In this document: one piece after another, positions 7,513 to 16,596 of the stretch | Layout of the letters: each line of letters begins with the position of its first letter | Numbering within the stretch: position 1 is the stretch's first letter | From: Rossellomorea aquimaris | GTDB taxonomy: Bacteria > Bacillota > Bacilli > Bacillales > Bacillaceae_B | NCBI RefSeq assembly: GCF_008180865.1 | Contig: NZ_VTEX01000001.1 | Coordinates: 3,116 to 67,115 of the forward strand | Reading direction: 5' to 3' | Length of the DNA stretch: 64,000 nucleotides | Translations under genes and position numbers: made by a program | The notes under the pieces: model-generated | The model's database searches: none | The model's input: only the letters and a program-made list of their open reading frames with translations | Told to the model about the DNA's origin: nothing

Positions 7513-9067
7513 CGACGAAAAGCATGTGCGTGAGGGGTTACTTTTATTAGCGGAATGGGCCAAGCATGGAATCCACACCATTCTGGAGGCGGAAGATGGA
7601 GACCAAGCCATCGAATTGATCACAGAGCACCGGCCGGAAATCATTTTCACTGATATGAGGATGCCGAAGCGGGATGGCATCACCCTTCTAAAATGGCTTC
7701 ATGGCTCTGACCTTAATAGTAAAACCATCGTTGTAAGCGGGTATGATGATTTCGAGTATATGAGAAACGCGATCTTTTATAAAAGCTTTGATTATATTCT
7801 GAAGCCGATTGAACCGGATGTGCTAAATGATACACTGGATAAAGCGGTAAAAGAATGGAATGAACAGGCTCAATCAAGAAAATCCCAAGTCGAGGAAAAT
7901 CGAGTGATGAATGAGGTAAAGCCCCTCTATTGGGATCGGTTATTTTCAAGTCTCTGTGCCAAGGAAAGCATTACCACAGAGATGGTAGATAAGGTTGAAC
8001 AGGAGTTTGGGATTACCATTACAAAGCTTGCAAAGACCGTTGCCCTCATCCCCATCAAACCGATCGTGGAGAAACTCTTTCAAGGAGACCGGGACCTTGC
8101 CTTTTTTACGCTTAGCAATATTTGCAATGAATTGCTGCGAAAGCAGAATGATGGCGTTTGCTTCCGGAATGGGAACAAAGAAGAAGAGCTTGTGATACTC
8201 TTCTGGAATGATAAAAGTGTGACGTATCTGTTAGAGGAAATCTACTCATTGATCTATCAATATAGTAAACTCTTTACTATCATTGCACTTGGGCAGAAGT
8301 CTAAGAAAATAAATGAAGCGTATGAATCTGCTTTACAAGTTTATCTTAAGCATTCCCTGCTTGATCAAAAAAAAATCGTCACCCATAAAGATATGAAGCC
8401 GAGACCCCTGCTGCACCTATTGGATCACTCCAATGAGTTGAAATGGGCAATTCGTTCAGGCAGCGGTGATCAGGTACAGTCCCAGTTAGAGAGGATATTT
8501 TCACAGATGGGAACGGAGCATGCACTGTCACTTGAGCAGCTCCAGATGTGGGAAAATCAGTTTGAGTTATTACGGAATAATTGGTTGAAAGAGTATGAGA
8601 TTCAGCATCCAGAACCATTCTATCGGGGTCAGGATTATTGGAATGAGGACGGCTCGTTTTCGTTCAGGAAATTTAAAGAGGAAAAGGCGAAAGAGTTCAG
8701 TGAATTAATTCAAACCCTTTTAAAGGCAAAGTATCAGCGGGAAAAGAACAATATGCAGCAGATTGAAGAATATCTTCAGCAGCACTATCAAGAAGACATC
8801 AATCTACAGGACATTGCCGATCGTTTTTACTTAAGCAGGGAATATATTTCACGTAAGTTCAAACAGGATCATGGATCTACCATTACGGATTACGTTACGA
8901 ATATCCGGATGGAAAAAGCAAAGAAACTGCTTGAAAACCCTTATTTGAAAATCTATGAAGTTGCCTATGGTGTAGGGTTTGGGAATGAGAAGTATTTCAG
9001 TAAAGTATTTAAAAAGCATGTCGGTATGACACCAAATGAATACCGGCATTTACAATCAAACACTTAA
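7493..9067 (+). CDS. Response regulator, AraC family, YesN type
   Basis: Partner of the kinase just upstream, 524 residues. The receiver domain has its acidic pair near residues 7-8 (IIDDE), phospho-acceptor Asp at 54 (FTDMRMP) and Lys in LKPIEP. A middle region of unknown fold is followed by an AraC-type DNA-binding domain in the last 100 residues, with two helix-turn-helix units (DIADRFYLSREYISRKFK and YEVAYGVGFGNEKYFSKVFK). The ATG at 7493 overlaps the kinase end by 20 bases and follows GGAAGGTGA; a GTG three codons earlier overlaps that site. It probably activates this transport/catabolic operon. Confidence 0.93.
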   Translation: MKAIIIDDEKHVREGLLLLAEWAKHGIHTILEAEDGDQAIELITEHRPEIIFTDMRMPKRDGITLLKWLHGSDLNSKTIVVSGYDDFEYMRNAIFYKSFDYILKPIEPDVLNDTLDKAVKEWNEQAQSRKSQVEENRVMNEVKPLYWDRLFSSLCAKESITTEMVDKVEQEFGITITKLAKTVALIPIKPIVEKLFQGDRDLAFFTLSNICNELLRKQNDGVCFRNGNKEEELVILFWNDKSVTYLLEEIYSLIYQYSKLFTIIALGQKSKKINEAYESALQVYLKHSLLDQKKIVTHKDMKPRPLLHLLDHSNELKWAIRSGSGDQVQSQLERIFSQMGTEHALSLEQLQMWENQFELLRNNWLKEYEIQHPEPFYRGQDYWNEDGSFSFRKFKEEKAKEFSELIQTLLKAKYQREKNNMQQIEEYLQQHYQEDINLQDIADRFYLSREYISRKFKQDHGSTITDYVTNIRMEKAKKLLENPYLKIYEVAYGVGFGNEKYFSKVFKKHVGMTPNEYRHLQSNT

Positions 9068-9082
9068 CTTGGAGGTTTTACA

Positions 9083-9808
9083 ATGTTGAACGTTACAGTA
9101 TGGAATGAAAATCGTCATGAGCAGAAGAATCCGAAAGTGAGAGAGGTGTACCCTGAAGGGATTCATGGTGCCATTGCCTCCTTCCTGGGAGAAGCATCAT
9201 TCAATGTGAAAACGGCTACATTAGATGAGGGTGACCACGGACTAACAAAGGAAGTATTAGATGGTACAGACGTATTGGTTTGGTGGGGACATATCGCCCA
9301 TGATGAAGTGAAAGACGAAGTAGTTGAAAGAGTGAAACAGCGTGTCCTTGATGGAATGGGATTAATCGTCCTTCATTCAGGTCATTTCTCTAAAATCTTC
9401 AAAACATTGATGGGTACTTCCTGTGACCTGAAATGGCGGGAAGCTGATGAGAAAGAACGCATCTGGATAGTCGACCCAAGTCATCCGATTACATCCGGCC
9501 TGGGTGAATACATCGAACTAGAAAAGGAAGAAATGTATGGAGAGCATTTTGACATTCCGACTCCTGATCAGCTTGTGATGGTGAGCTGGTTCGAAGGTGG
9601 GGAAGTGTTTAGAAGCGGGTGTACGTATCAGCGTGGCAACGGAAAAGTATTTTACTTCCGTCCAGGCCATGAAACGTATCCAACCTATTACAATGAAGAC
9701 GTTCAGAAGGTCATCGTCAATGCAGTGAATTGGGCATCCCCTGTAGATCATGCAAGACCTGTTTATGGAAACGCACAGCCTTTAGAAGAAATCAAAGGAT
9801 CTAACTAA
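9083..9808 (+). CDS. ThuA-like domain protein
   Basis: Cytoplasmic 241-residue protein of the ThuA family (class I amidotransferase-like fold). Visible family features are the N-terminal [20 protein letters not shown] segment, a central [26 protein letters not shown], and C-terminal [17 protein letters not shown]. Members lie in trehalose and other disaccharide operons (thuAB of rhizobia) and are thought to act on 3-keto-sugar intermediates; the exact reaction of this one is not known. It has a clear ribosome site (GGAGG) and lies 15 nt after the regulator and 21 nt before a dehydrogenase. Confidence 0.88.
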   Translation: MLNVTVWNENRHEQKNPKVREVYPEGIHGAIASFLGEASFNVKTATLDEGDHGLTKEVLDGTDVLVWWGHIAHDEVKDEVVERVKQRVLDGMGLIVLHSGHFSKIFKTLMGTSCDLKWREADEKERIWIVDPSHPITSGLGEYIELEKEEMYGEHFDIPTPDQLVMVSWFEGGEVFRSGCTYQRGNGKVFYFRPGHETYPTYYNEDVQKVIVNAVNWASPVDHARPVYGNAQPLEEIKGSN

Positions 9809-9829
9809 AAAACAAGAGGAGGAAAAATC

Positions 9830-10855
9830 ATGAGTAAATTAAAAATCGGGGTAATCGGGTGTGGAAGCATCGCACAGCATCGTCATCTGCCGGAATATGC
9901 AAACAATGAAAACGTAGAAGTGGTAGCGGTGTGTGACATCGTGGAAGAACGGGCATGGAAGATGGCAGATGCAGTCGGAGCAAAAGCGTATACCAATCAT
10001 AAAGAACTATTGGCGAACGCTGAAGTGGAAGCTGTGAGTGTGTGTACACCGAACTACCTGCATGCACCGATTTCCATCGATGCTCTGAACGCAGGAAAGC
10101 ATGTATTATGTGAAAAGCCGATGGCCACTTCAAGTGAAGAAGCTCAGAGCATGATTGATGCCGCTGCTAAAAACGGTAAAAAATTGATGATCGCTCATAA
10201 CCAGCGTTTTGTCCCTTCTCACCAAAAAGCGAAGCAGCTGATTGAAAGTGGTGAAGTAGGTAAAATCTACAGCTTCCGTTCTGCATTTGGACACGGTGGA
10301 CCTGAAGGCTGGAGTGCTGACGGGAAAGACAGCTGGTTCTTCAAAAAGGACGAAGCGTTCATCGGTGCCATGGGGGACCTTGGTGTTCATAAAACCGATC
10401 TTCTTCGTTACATCTTAGGGGAAGAATTTGCCGAAGTCGGTGCCTTTGTTGAAACTAGTGCAAAGGAAAATGCAGATGTGGATGATACGGCTGTTTGTGT
10501 ATTGAAAACTGAAAGCGGTACAATCGGTACACTTGCAGCAAGCTGGTCTTATGTATCTAAAGAAGACAACTCTACGATCATTTATGGAGAAAAAGCGATT
10601 CTCCGCTTAGAGGATGATCCAGTCAACTCCCTAATTGTTCAATATGTAACCGGGGAAGTAGTGAAGTATGAGCTTGGCGGCATTCAAACAAATGACGATG
10701 GCGGCCAGACGAACTCCCGTGTGATCGATCAATTTGTTCACAGTATCCTTCATAATGCAGAGCCTCCTGTACCGGGAGAAGAAGGAAAGAAATCTCTTGA
10801 GGTTGTTTTGTCTGCTCTGGAATCAAGTGAAACAAAACGAATCGTAAAGCTATAG
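9830..10855 (+). CDS. Gfo/Idh/MocA family sugar dehydrogenase (first)
   Basis: NAD(P)-dependent oxidoreductase, 341 residues. The N-terminal Rossmann fold has GVIGCGSIAQHRH; the EKP motif (CEKPMATS) carries the catalytic Lys; and AMGDLGVHKTDLLRY carries the conserved His region of the C-terminal domain. Members oxidise a sugar hydroxyl, often C3 of a glucoside. The start follows GAGGAGG. It is paired with a second paralogue 14 nt downstream, an arrangement seen in ycj- and thu-like clusters where one enzyme oxidises the glycoside and another reduces the released keto-sugar (inference). Confidence 0.92.
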   Translation: MSKLKIGVIGCGSIAQHRHLPEYANNENVEVVAVCDIVEERAWKMADAVGAKAYTNHKELLANAEVEAVSVCTPNYLHAPISIDALNAGKHVLCEKPMATSSEEAQSMIDAAAKNGKKLMIAHNQRFVPSHQKAKQLIESGEVGKIYSFRSAFGHGGPEGWSADGKDSWFFKKDEAFIGAMGDLGVHKTDLLRYILGEEFAEVGAFVETSAKENADVDDTAVCVLKTESGTIGTLAASWSYVSKEDNSTIIYGEKAILRLEDDPVNSLIVQYVTGEVVKYELGGIQTNDDGGQTNSRVIDQFVHSILHNAEPPVPGEEGKKSLEVVLSALESSETKRIVKL

Positions 10856-10869
10856 AGGTGAATGCATCG

Positions 10870-11910
10870 ATGACCAAACTTCGGATGGGAGTGATCGGCG
10901 TTGGGGGCATTGCCCAAACGCGTCACATCCCTACATTTATTAAACTATCAGATTCTGCATCCATTGAAGCAATCAGTGATATTAATCCTGTCACTGCTCA
11001 AACCGTGGCAGAAACCTTTAATATTCCGAACGTGTTCAGTGATTATCGGGACATGTTCGGGCATGTGGATGCTGTGACAATTTGTACTCCGAATAAATTT
11101 CATGCGGAAATTACGATTGCCGCGCTCAAAGCGGGTCTCCATGTGTTTTGTGAGAAACCGATGGCCATGACTCCTGAAGAATGTGAAATGATGATCGAAG
11201 CAGCGGAACAGTCAGGGAAGATTCTGGCTATCGCTTATCATTATCGGTTTATGAAGGACTCACGTGCTGCGAAGCGAGTGATCATGGAAGATGAAATTGG
11301 AGAACCAATGGTCGCAAGGGCAAGAGCGATCCGCCGCCGCAAAGTCCCTGGCTGGGGAGTGTTTACCAACAAGGAGCTGCAAGGTGGTGGCAGCTTGATC
11401 GACTACGGATGTCACTTTCTGGATCTATCCCTATGGCTCCTTGGGAACCCTGCACCTGTTGAAGTAACAGGGACGACCTATAACAAGCTTAGTAGAATGC
11501 CAGATCAAGTGAATCAGTGGGGAGATTTTGATAAAGAGAAGTTCGAAGTCGACGACCATGTTACGGCTTATATCAAGTTCGATAACGGTGCATCCATGCT
11601 CTTCGAAACGTCTTGGTCGGCAAACGTCAAGAGTGATGAAGAAAGCATGAGCATCTCAGGGGAAACGGGGGGAATCGATCTATTCCCGTTCCAGATGAAC
11701 CAAATGAAACATGGCATGCTTCTGAATAGTGAAGCGGATTGGGTTCCCGGTGAAGATGATCCCAGTCTTCCACAAGCCCGGAACTTTATCAACAGCTGTC
11801 TGGGTTTAGAGGAGCTGGTTGTGAAGCCCCAGGAAGCTATGCAAGTGTCTCAAATCATTGATGCCATCTACAAAAGCAGTGAAACCGGACAAAGCATCCG
11901 ATTGAAATAG
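10870..11910 (+). CDS. Gfo/Idh/MocA family sugar dehydrogenase (second)
   Basis: Paralogue of the upstream dehydrogenase, 346 residues. It shows GVIGVGGIAQTRHIP, the CEKPMAMT motif and GGGSLIDYGCHFLDL. The ATG at 10870 lies 9 nt after GAGGTG (10855-10860); an in-frame GTG at 10858 lies within that ribosome site and is rejected. An insert around MPDQVNQWGDFDKEKFEVDD is longer than in the first paralogue, which suggests a different substrate. Probably acts in the same pathway, as oxidant or as reductant of the keto product. Confidence 0.91.
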   Translation: MTKLRMGVIGVGGIAQTRHIPTFIKLSDSASIEAISDINPVTAQTVAETFNIPNVFSDYRDMFGHVDAVTICTPNKFHAEITIAALKAGLHVFCEKPMAMTPEECEMMIEAAEQSGKILAIAYHYRFMKDSRAAKRVIMEDEIGEPMVARARAIRRRKVPGWGVFTNKELQGGGSLIDYGCHFLDLSLWLLGNPAPVEVTGTTYNKLSRMPDQVNQWGDFDKEKFEVDDHVTAYIKFDNGASMLFETSWSANVKSDEESMSISGETGGIDLFPFQMNQMKHGMLLNSEADWVPGEDDPSLPQARNFINSCLGLEELVVKPQEAMQVSQIIDAIYKSSETGQSIRLK

Positions 11911-11922
11911 GAGGAAGCACAA

Positions 11923-12891
11923 ATGAAACTAGGCGTATTTACTGTATTATTTTCACAAAAAAATCTTGACGAAATGCTTGATTATGTAAAAGAATCCGGG
12001 CTTCACGCAGTCGAAATCGGCACGGGGGGATATCCTGGAAATGCTCACTGTGACCTGGACGCCCTTTTAGAAAGCGAAGAAAAGAGAAGCGAATACTTAG
12101 AGAAAGTAACATCAAGAGGCTTGGAAATCAGTGCCTTCAGCTGTCACGGAAATCCCATCTCTCCAGATGCAGCATTTGCGGAAGAATCCCATGTGGCACT
12201 TCAGAAAACGATAAAGCTCGCAAGCTTGATGAATGTACCGGTTGTTAACTGTTTTTCTGGAACAGCAGGTGACCATGAAGGAGCAAAGCATCCGAACTGG
12301 CCAGTATCCCCTTGGCCGAATGAATATGGGGATATTCTCAAATGGCAATGGGAAGAAAAATTGATCCCATATTGGAAAGAGATAGGGAAGCTTGCAGAGG
12401 ATCATAACGTAAAAATCGGTTTAGAGCTACACGGAGGTTTCCTTGTTCATACTCCGTATACGTTATTGAAGCTTCGTGAAGAAACATGTGACGCGATCGG
12501 TGCCAACCTGGATCCCAGTCACCTGTGGTGGCAAGGAATCGATCCGGTTGCCGCGATTAAAATACTAGGTAAGGAAAATGCGATACATCATTTCCATGCG
12601 AAAGATACGTATATCGACCAAGACAACGTCAATATGTACGGTCTGACGGATATGCAGCCATACGGAAGCATCCAAACGAGAGCGTGGTCATTCCGTTCAG
12701 TGGGTTGTGGACACAGTCTGCAGGAGTGGTCGGATATGATGAGTGCACTGCGCACTTTCGGATATGATTATGTGGTAAGCATCGAGCATGAGGATCCGAT
12801 CATGTCGATAGAAGAAGGCTTCGGACGCGCCGTGAAGAATTTGAAGTCGATCTTGATTGAAGAGCAGCCATCGGATATGTGGTGGGTGTAG
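11923..12891 (+). CDS. Sugar phosphate isomerase/epimerase-like TIM-barrel protein
   Basis: 322 residues of the AP-endonuclease-2/xylose-isomerase-like TIM-barrel family. Metal-ligand-type motifs along the strands are LELHGG (Glu), NLDPSHLWW (Asp, His), HHFHAKDTY (His, Asp) and SIEHEDP (Glu). Family members isomerise or epimerise keto-sugars, and some related proteins cleave 3-keto-glycosides by elimination, which would explain the absence of any glycosidase in this operon. Last gene of the operon, 12 nt after the second dehydrogenase, followed at once by a terminator. Confidence 0.9.
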   Translation: MKLGVFTVLFSQKNLDEMLDYVKESGLHAVEIGTGGYPGNAHCDLDALLESEEKRSEYLEKVTSRGLEISAFSCHGNPISPDAAFAEESHVALQKTIKLASLMNVPVVNCFSGTAGDHEGAKHPNWPVSPWPNEYGDILKWQWEEKLIPYWKEIGKLAEDHNVKIGLELHGGFLVHTPYTLLKLREETCDAIGANLDPSHLWWQGIDPVAAIKILGKENAIHHFHAKDTYIDQDNVNMYGLTDMQPYGSIQTRAWSFRSVGCGHSLQEWSDMMSALRTFGYDYVVSIEHEDPIMSIEEGFGRAVKNLKSILIEEQPSDMWWV

Positions 12892-12899
12892 GGTTTATA

Positions 12900-12929
12900 A
12901 GGAGGGAGTCCATTGGGCTCTCTTTTTTT
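12900..12929 (+). terminator. Terminator of the sugar operon
   Basis: GAGGGAGTCC / GGGCTCTCTT stem (with G-T pairs) followed by T7. The 110 bases after it show no gene. Confidence 0.75.
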
Positions 12930-13042
12930 GGGGGGTAGTGCCGTGATTGTGTTAGTCTCAAATAAGAGGTAATTGGTTTACATTTAATGTGAAATTACTG
13001 AGGTCTCTTGAGATTAGCTAGGGGTTCTCGTACAAGATTCTC

Positions 13043-13077
13043 AATAAAAAACAGGATCCCACCAACCAGGGATCCTG
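13043..13077 (-). terminator. Terminator of the B3/4-domain gene
   Basis: CAGGATCCC / GGGATCCTG perfect 9-bp stem; on the minus strand it is followed by TTTTTTAT. Confidence 0.85.
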
Positions 13078-13086
13078 CTCAAACTT

Positions 13087-13758
13087 CTATCCACCTACCA
13101 CTTCAAAGGATCCTTCCCCGCCATGAATCCCGATGAACATATCCATTAACGATTTCGTGAGTTTGCTGCTTTCTTCTATAGAAAGGGAAGGCTTCAGAAA
13201 GATGATCTGAACGGCATTGTTGGTTTCTTCGCCGACGGGTGCACGGTCTGAGTCAACGAATGGACTTCCGAAAGGTCCGTCCCCGTCACAGGCAACGATT
13301 AGGTTTTCCAGGGAATTTTCCCGGCCGTTTAGTCCTGTATAGGTTTGTCCTGGTTCCCCCACTTTTATCTCTATGTTGTCTCCCTTAAGTTGAGCCCTGT
13401 CGTAAATGCCGATGGGCACTTCGTATTGAAGGGAGAAGAAGTTGTTGAGATCGATACTTGAGTTAATCGTGCTCAGATAATTCTGTTTTTTAACCCGGCG
13501 AAAGAGGGCTTCGGCAGAATGACGGTAGCGATTCGGGTCCTTTCCTGTTTTCTTGAAGATGTCCCGCCACGCGGCAATTCCTTCTATTTCCGTCACATTT
13601 TTATCGTGAAGGTCAAAGAAGATGGATTCCTGGAACAATTGAAGTCTGCCTTTCAGCATTTGAGGAGAAGCGCCGACTTCGATATGATGGTATTGAATGA
13701 ATCCCACTTTGAAATCAGGGATTTTGGACGTTATAGGTGAATCGATGGTGATTTCCAC
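13087..13758 (-). CDS. B3/4 tRNA-binding domain protein
   Basis: 223-residue stand-alone protein resembling the B3/B4 editing domain of phenylalanyl-tRNA synthetase beta. Typical motifs are GIAAWRDIFKKTGKDPNRYR, SAEALFRRV and NNFFSLQYEVPIGIYD. Family members are thought to bind or edit mischarged tRNA or free aminoacyl groups; the function of this one is unproven. It starts at GTG with GGAGGG 7 nt upstream. It is a single gene on the minus strand, divergent from queG. Confidence 0.85.
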   Translation of the reverse strand: MEITIDSPITSKIPDFKVGFIQYHHIEVGASPQMLKGRLQLFQESIFFDLHDKNVTEIEGIAAWRDIFKKTGKDPNRYRHSAEALFRRVKKQNYLSTINSSIDLNNFFSLQYEVPIGIYDRAQLKGDNIEIKVGEPGQTYTGLNGRENSLENLIVACDGDGPFGSPFVDSDRAPVGEETNNAVQIIFLKPSLSIEESSKLTKSLMDMFIGIHGGEGSFEVVGG

Positions 13759-13862
13759 TTATTTTCCCTCCACATTTGTTTTAAAATAGTTTATCATAAT
13801 ACACGTTGCCATTTCACGTAAGTAGCCGTAAATATATTAATAGATGGAAGGAGGAACGGGCA

Positions 13863-14996
13863 ATGGATATGGATCAGTTAAAACAGGATATCATTGATTA
13901 TAGTAAGGAAATCGGGATTGATAAAATTGGCTTTACGACAGCAGGTGCGTTTTCGGAAATGAAGAACAGGCTTCTTCGTCAGGAAATGCTAGGGTATCAA
14001 TCCGGTTTTGAAGAGAAAGACATTGAGAAACGGGTCGATCCTTCATTAATCTTCGAGAGTCCCAAATCGATTATTGCCATTGCCCTTGCCTATCCTTCAA
14101 AGATGAAGAATGCTCCACAAAGCAAACGGGGAGAAAGACGTGGGATCTTTTGCCGGGCATCATGGGGGACGGATTATCACCATGTGCTTCGGGATCGTCT
14201 TTCAAAGTTGGAAGAATATATCGTATCAAGAGTTCCACAAGCACGTTTTAAATCAATGGTGGATACTGGTGAACTTGTGGATCGTGCTGTGGCAGAGCGG
14301 GCAGGCATTGGCTGGAGCGGAAAGAACTGCTCGATTATCACGCCCGAGTTCGGATCCTATGTGTATCTCGGGGAAATGGTGACAAACCTTCCGTTTGCTC
14401 CTGATACACCGATGGAGGACCAATGTGGTACATGCAATAAATGCGTGGATGTCTGCCCTACGGGAGCTCTTATAGAAGGCGGTCAGCTGGATGCTCAGAA
14501 ATGCATTGCCTTTTTGACGCAGACGAAGGGCTTTCTTGCGGATGAGTACCGGGTAAAGCTTGGGAACCGTCTATATGGATGTGACACCTGCCAAACGGTA
14601 TGTCCTGAAAATAAAGGGATGGACTTTCATTTTCACGAAGAGATGGAGCCGGATCCAGAAATTGCAAAGCCGCTATTAAAGCCGCTTTTAACAATCAGTA
14701 ACCGTGAGTTTAAAGAAAAATACGGTCATGTATCCGGTTCATGGAGAGGGAAGAAGCCGATTCAGCGAAACGCGATCATCGCACTCGCCCATTATAAGGA
14801 TACAACAGCCATTGACGATCTGATTGATGTGTTGAAAAAAGATGTGCGGCCTGTCATTCGCGGTACCTCGGCCTGGGCCCTCGGCAAAATAGGCGGGGTA
14901 GAAGCAGAAGTTGCATTACTCGCGCAGCAATCGGTTGAAACGGATGAGGAAGTACTAAACGAAATTCAAAAAGGTCTTAACCTTATAACCAAATAA
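13863..14996 (+). CDS. queG: Epoxyqueuosine reductase
   Basis: Cobalamin- and iron-sulfur-dependent enzyme for the last step of queuosine synthesis at tRNA position 34. 377 residues from ATG 13863, which follows GGAAGGAGGAACGGGCA; an upstream in-frame ATG at 13806 lacks a ribosome site. Two ferredoxin-like clusters are visible (C188, C191, C194, C198 in CGTCNKCVDVCP; C214, C240, C243, C247 with CDTCQTVCP), plus the VDTGELVDR active-site segment with Asp 134. The C terminus has HEAT-like repeats (about 310-377). Same order as yhbA-yhbB-cspR of B. subtilis. Confidence 0.97.
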   Translation: MDMDQLKQDIIDYSKEIGIDKIGFTTAGAFSEMKNRLLRQEMLGYQSGFEEKDIEKRVDPSLIFESPKSIIAIALAYPSKMKNAPQSKRGERRGIFCRASWGTDYHHVLRDRLSKLEEYIVSRVPQARFKSMVDTGELVDRAVAERAGIGWSGKNCSIITPEFGSYVYLGEMVTNLPFAPDTPMEDQCGTCNKCVDVCPTGALIEGGQLDAQKCIAFLTQTKGFLADEYRVKLGNRLYGCDTCQTVCPENKGMDFHFHEEMEPDPEIAKPLLKPLLTISNREFKEKYGHVSGSWRGKKPIQRNAIIALAHYKDTTAIDDLIDVLKKDVRPVIRGTSAWALGKIGGVEAEVALLAQQSVETDEEVLNEIQKGLNLITK

Positions 14997-15000
14997 TCTA

Positions 15001-15042
15001 AAAGGATAAACTCTCATTATCACCTGAGTTTATCCTTTTTTG
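15001..15042 (+). terminator. Terminator after queG
   Basis: AAAGGATAAACTC / GAGTTTATCC stem, 12-nt loop, then T6. Confidence 0.85.
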
Positions 15043-15090
15043 TTTTGAACTGTCCCTTCCCTGCATAACAATTAGGGAGGAGGGAAGACA

Positions 15091-15969
15091 ATGATCAGAA
15101 AGCTATTAATGGAAAAGGTCCAACATGTGATTGATGAATATACAACTCGTAGTCAGTCAGACTATCACAGTGACAAAGTGAAAAGAAAGAAGGAATCTTG
15201 TCTTCAGCGGAATGCGGAAATTGTAAAGGTGGATGCAGCAGGGAAAATCCAAAGCATGACACCTCAGCGAAATGAAACACAAAACATTTTATATGATGTT
15301 CATTATAAATATCTTATTAAGCAAGGTGATCTTCTTTATCTAGAAGAGGAAGTAGAGAATAGACATGCATCCTTTTATAGGGATAAGATCTATGAAGACA
15401 GCGAGATTCCAATTCACTTTGAAGAGAATGTCGTACGTGAAGAGAGTTCCACCTTCGACGGGAAAGAGGCTAGAGTGGCGTATCAATATGATCGGCTGAG
15501 TGCGGTGCAATATGCTGAACGATGGTGGAACAGCTATAACCCTGCGTTTAAGAAGTTTGAGAATGATTGCACGAACTATATTTCACAGTGCCTCCATGCC
15601 GGGGATGCTCCCATGCGGGGATATCCGGCGAAGGGGAAGGGCTGGTGGATGAGAAATCAGAACTGGAGTTATAGCTGGACGGTGGCGAATTCCATGAGAT
15701 GGTATATTCCGAATTCTACGGTCGGGTTAAGGGGGAAACAGGTGAATGACTCAAAAGAGTTGAAGCTTGGGGATGTCATCTGCTATGACTTCGAAGGGGA
15801 TGGGCGTTTTGACCATACTACGATCGTGACGGGTAAAGATGCTGCAGGAGAACCTCTCGTGAATGCCCATACATTCAACAGTAGAATGCGATATTGGAAA
15901 TATGAGGACTCGACTGCGTATACACCTAATATCAAATATAGATTTTTTACAATAGTAGATGACGGCTAA
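15091..15969 (+). CDS. yhbB: Amidase-domain protein, YhbB-like
   Basis: 292 residues. The C-terminal half (about 125-292) is an Amidase_6 domain: a Cys in FENDCTNYISQC, WSYSWTVANS, and a His in DHTTIVTG are the probable catalytic Cys and His of a papain-like fold. The N-terminal half is basic and charged with no signal peptide, so it may act in the cytoplasm or in the forespore/mother cell rather than by the general secretion route. Family members hydrolyse peptide bonds in cell-wall or spore material; the substrate is unknown. Strong ribosome site GGGAGGAGGGAAG. Position between queG and trmL is as in B. subtilis. Confidence 0.85.
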   Translation: MIRKLLMEKVQHVIDEYTTRSQSDYHSDKVKRKKESCLQRNAEIVKVDAAGKIQSMTPQRNETQNILYDVHYKYLIKQGDLLYLEEEVENRHASFYRDKIYEDSEIPIHFEENVVREESSTFDGKEARVAYQYDRLSAVQYAERWWNSYNPAFKKFENDCTNYISQCLHAGDAPMRGYPAKGKGWWMRNQNWSYSWTVANSMRWYIPNSTVGLRGKQVNDSKELKLGDVICYDFEGDGRFDHTTIVTGKDAAGEPLVNAHTFNSRMRYWKYEDSTAYTPNIKYRFFTIVDDG

Positions 15970-15972
15970 GTC

Positions 15973-16000
15973 TTGTTCTATGGGGAGGAAATGGTATAAT
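15973..16000 (+). promoter_or_regulatory. Promoter of trmL
   Basis: TTGTTC (15973-15978), 16-bp spacer, TATAAT (15995-16000) with an extended TGG before it. The leader has TGTCAC/GTGACA arms (16000-16005, 16025-16030); the right arm includes part of the ribosome site. Confidence 0.6.
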
Positions 16001-16035
16001 GTCACTTAGAGTTTTATGAATGAGGTGACAGTAAC

Positions 16036-16509
16036 ATGGGAGTACATGTTGTATTATATCAACCAGAAATCCCTGCTAATACAGGGAATATTGCGAGAAC
16101 GTGTGCAGCAACGGATACAACTCTGCACTTGATTCGTCCACTCGGGTTCTCAACAGATGATAAAATGTTAAAGCGGGCAGGCCTTGATTATTGGCAGTTT
16201 GTAAACATTGTATACTATGATTCAATTGAAGAGTTCTTCGAGAAAAATGACGGCGGAGAATTTTTCTATTTAACAAAATACGGAAAGATCCCTCACACTG
16301 ACTTTGATTACAGTGTGGAAGAGAAGGATTACTTCTTCATTTTTGGCAGGGAAACATCCGGACTGCCGGATGACATCATCCAAAATAATTTGGATCGTGC
16401 CCTGCGCATACCTATGAACGAAAACGTCCGTTCATTGAACCTTTCCAATACAGCGGCGATTCTGATCTATGAAGCATTAAGACAAAGAAATTATCCGGGT
16501 CTGTTATAA
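16036..16509 (+). CDS. trmL: tRNA (cytidine/uridine-34 2'-O)-methyltransferase
   Basis: SPOUT methyltransferase of 157 residues, the usual TrmL/CspR length. It methylates the 2'-O of the wobble base in leucine tRNAs with SAM. The family is evident from LYQPEIPANTGNIARTCAAT at the N terminus, FIFGRETSGLP in the middle and RIPMNENVRSLNLSNTAAI at the knot. GAGGTGA precedes the ATG. With queG nearby, this stretch concerns tRNA wobble modification. Confidence 0.97.
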   Translation: MGVHVVLYQPEIPANTGNIARTCAATDTTLHLIRPLGFSTDDKMLKRAGLDYWQFVNIVYYDSIEEFFEKNDGGEFFYLTKYGKIPHTDFDYSVEEKDYFFIFGRETSGLPDDIIQNNLDRALRIPMNENVRSLNLSNTAAILIYEALRQRNYPGLL

Positions 16510-16515
16510 AAAACG

Positions 16516-16551
16516 AGGAATGAGAATCATATGATTTTCATTCCTTTTTTT
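16516..16551 (+). terminator. Terminator after trmL
   Basis: AGGAATGA-AATCAT / ATGATTTTCATTCCT stem followed by T7. Confidence 0.85.
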
Positions 16552-16596
16552 ATTTGGCTTATACTAAGGTAAAGAATGTGAAGGAGAGGGTACATA

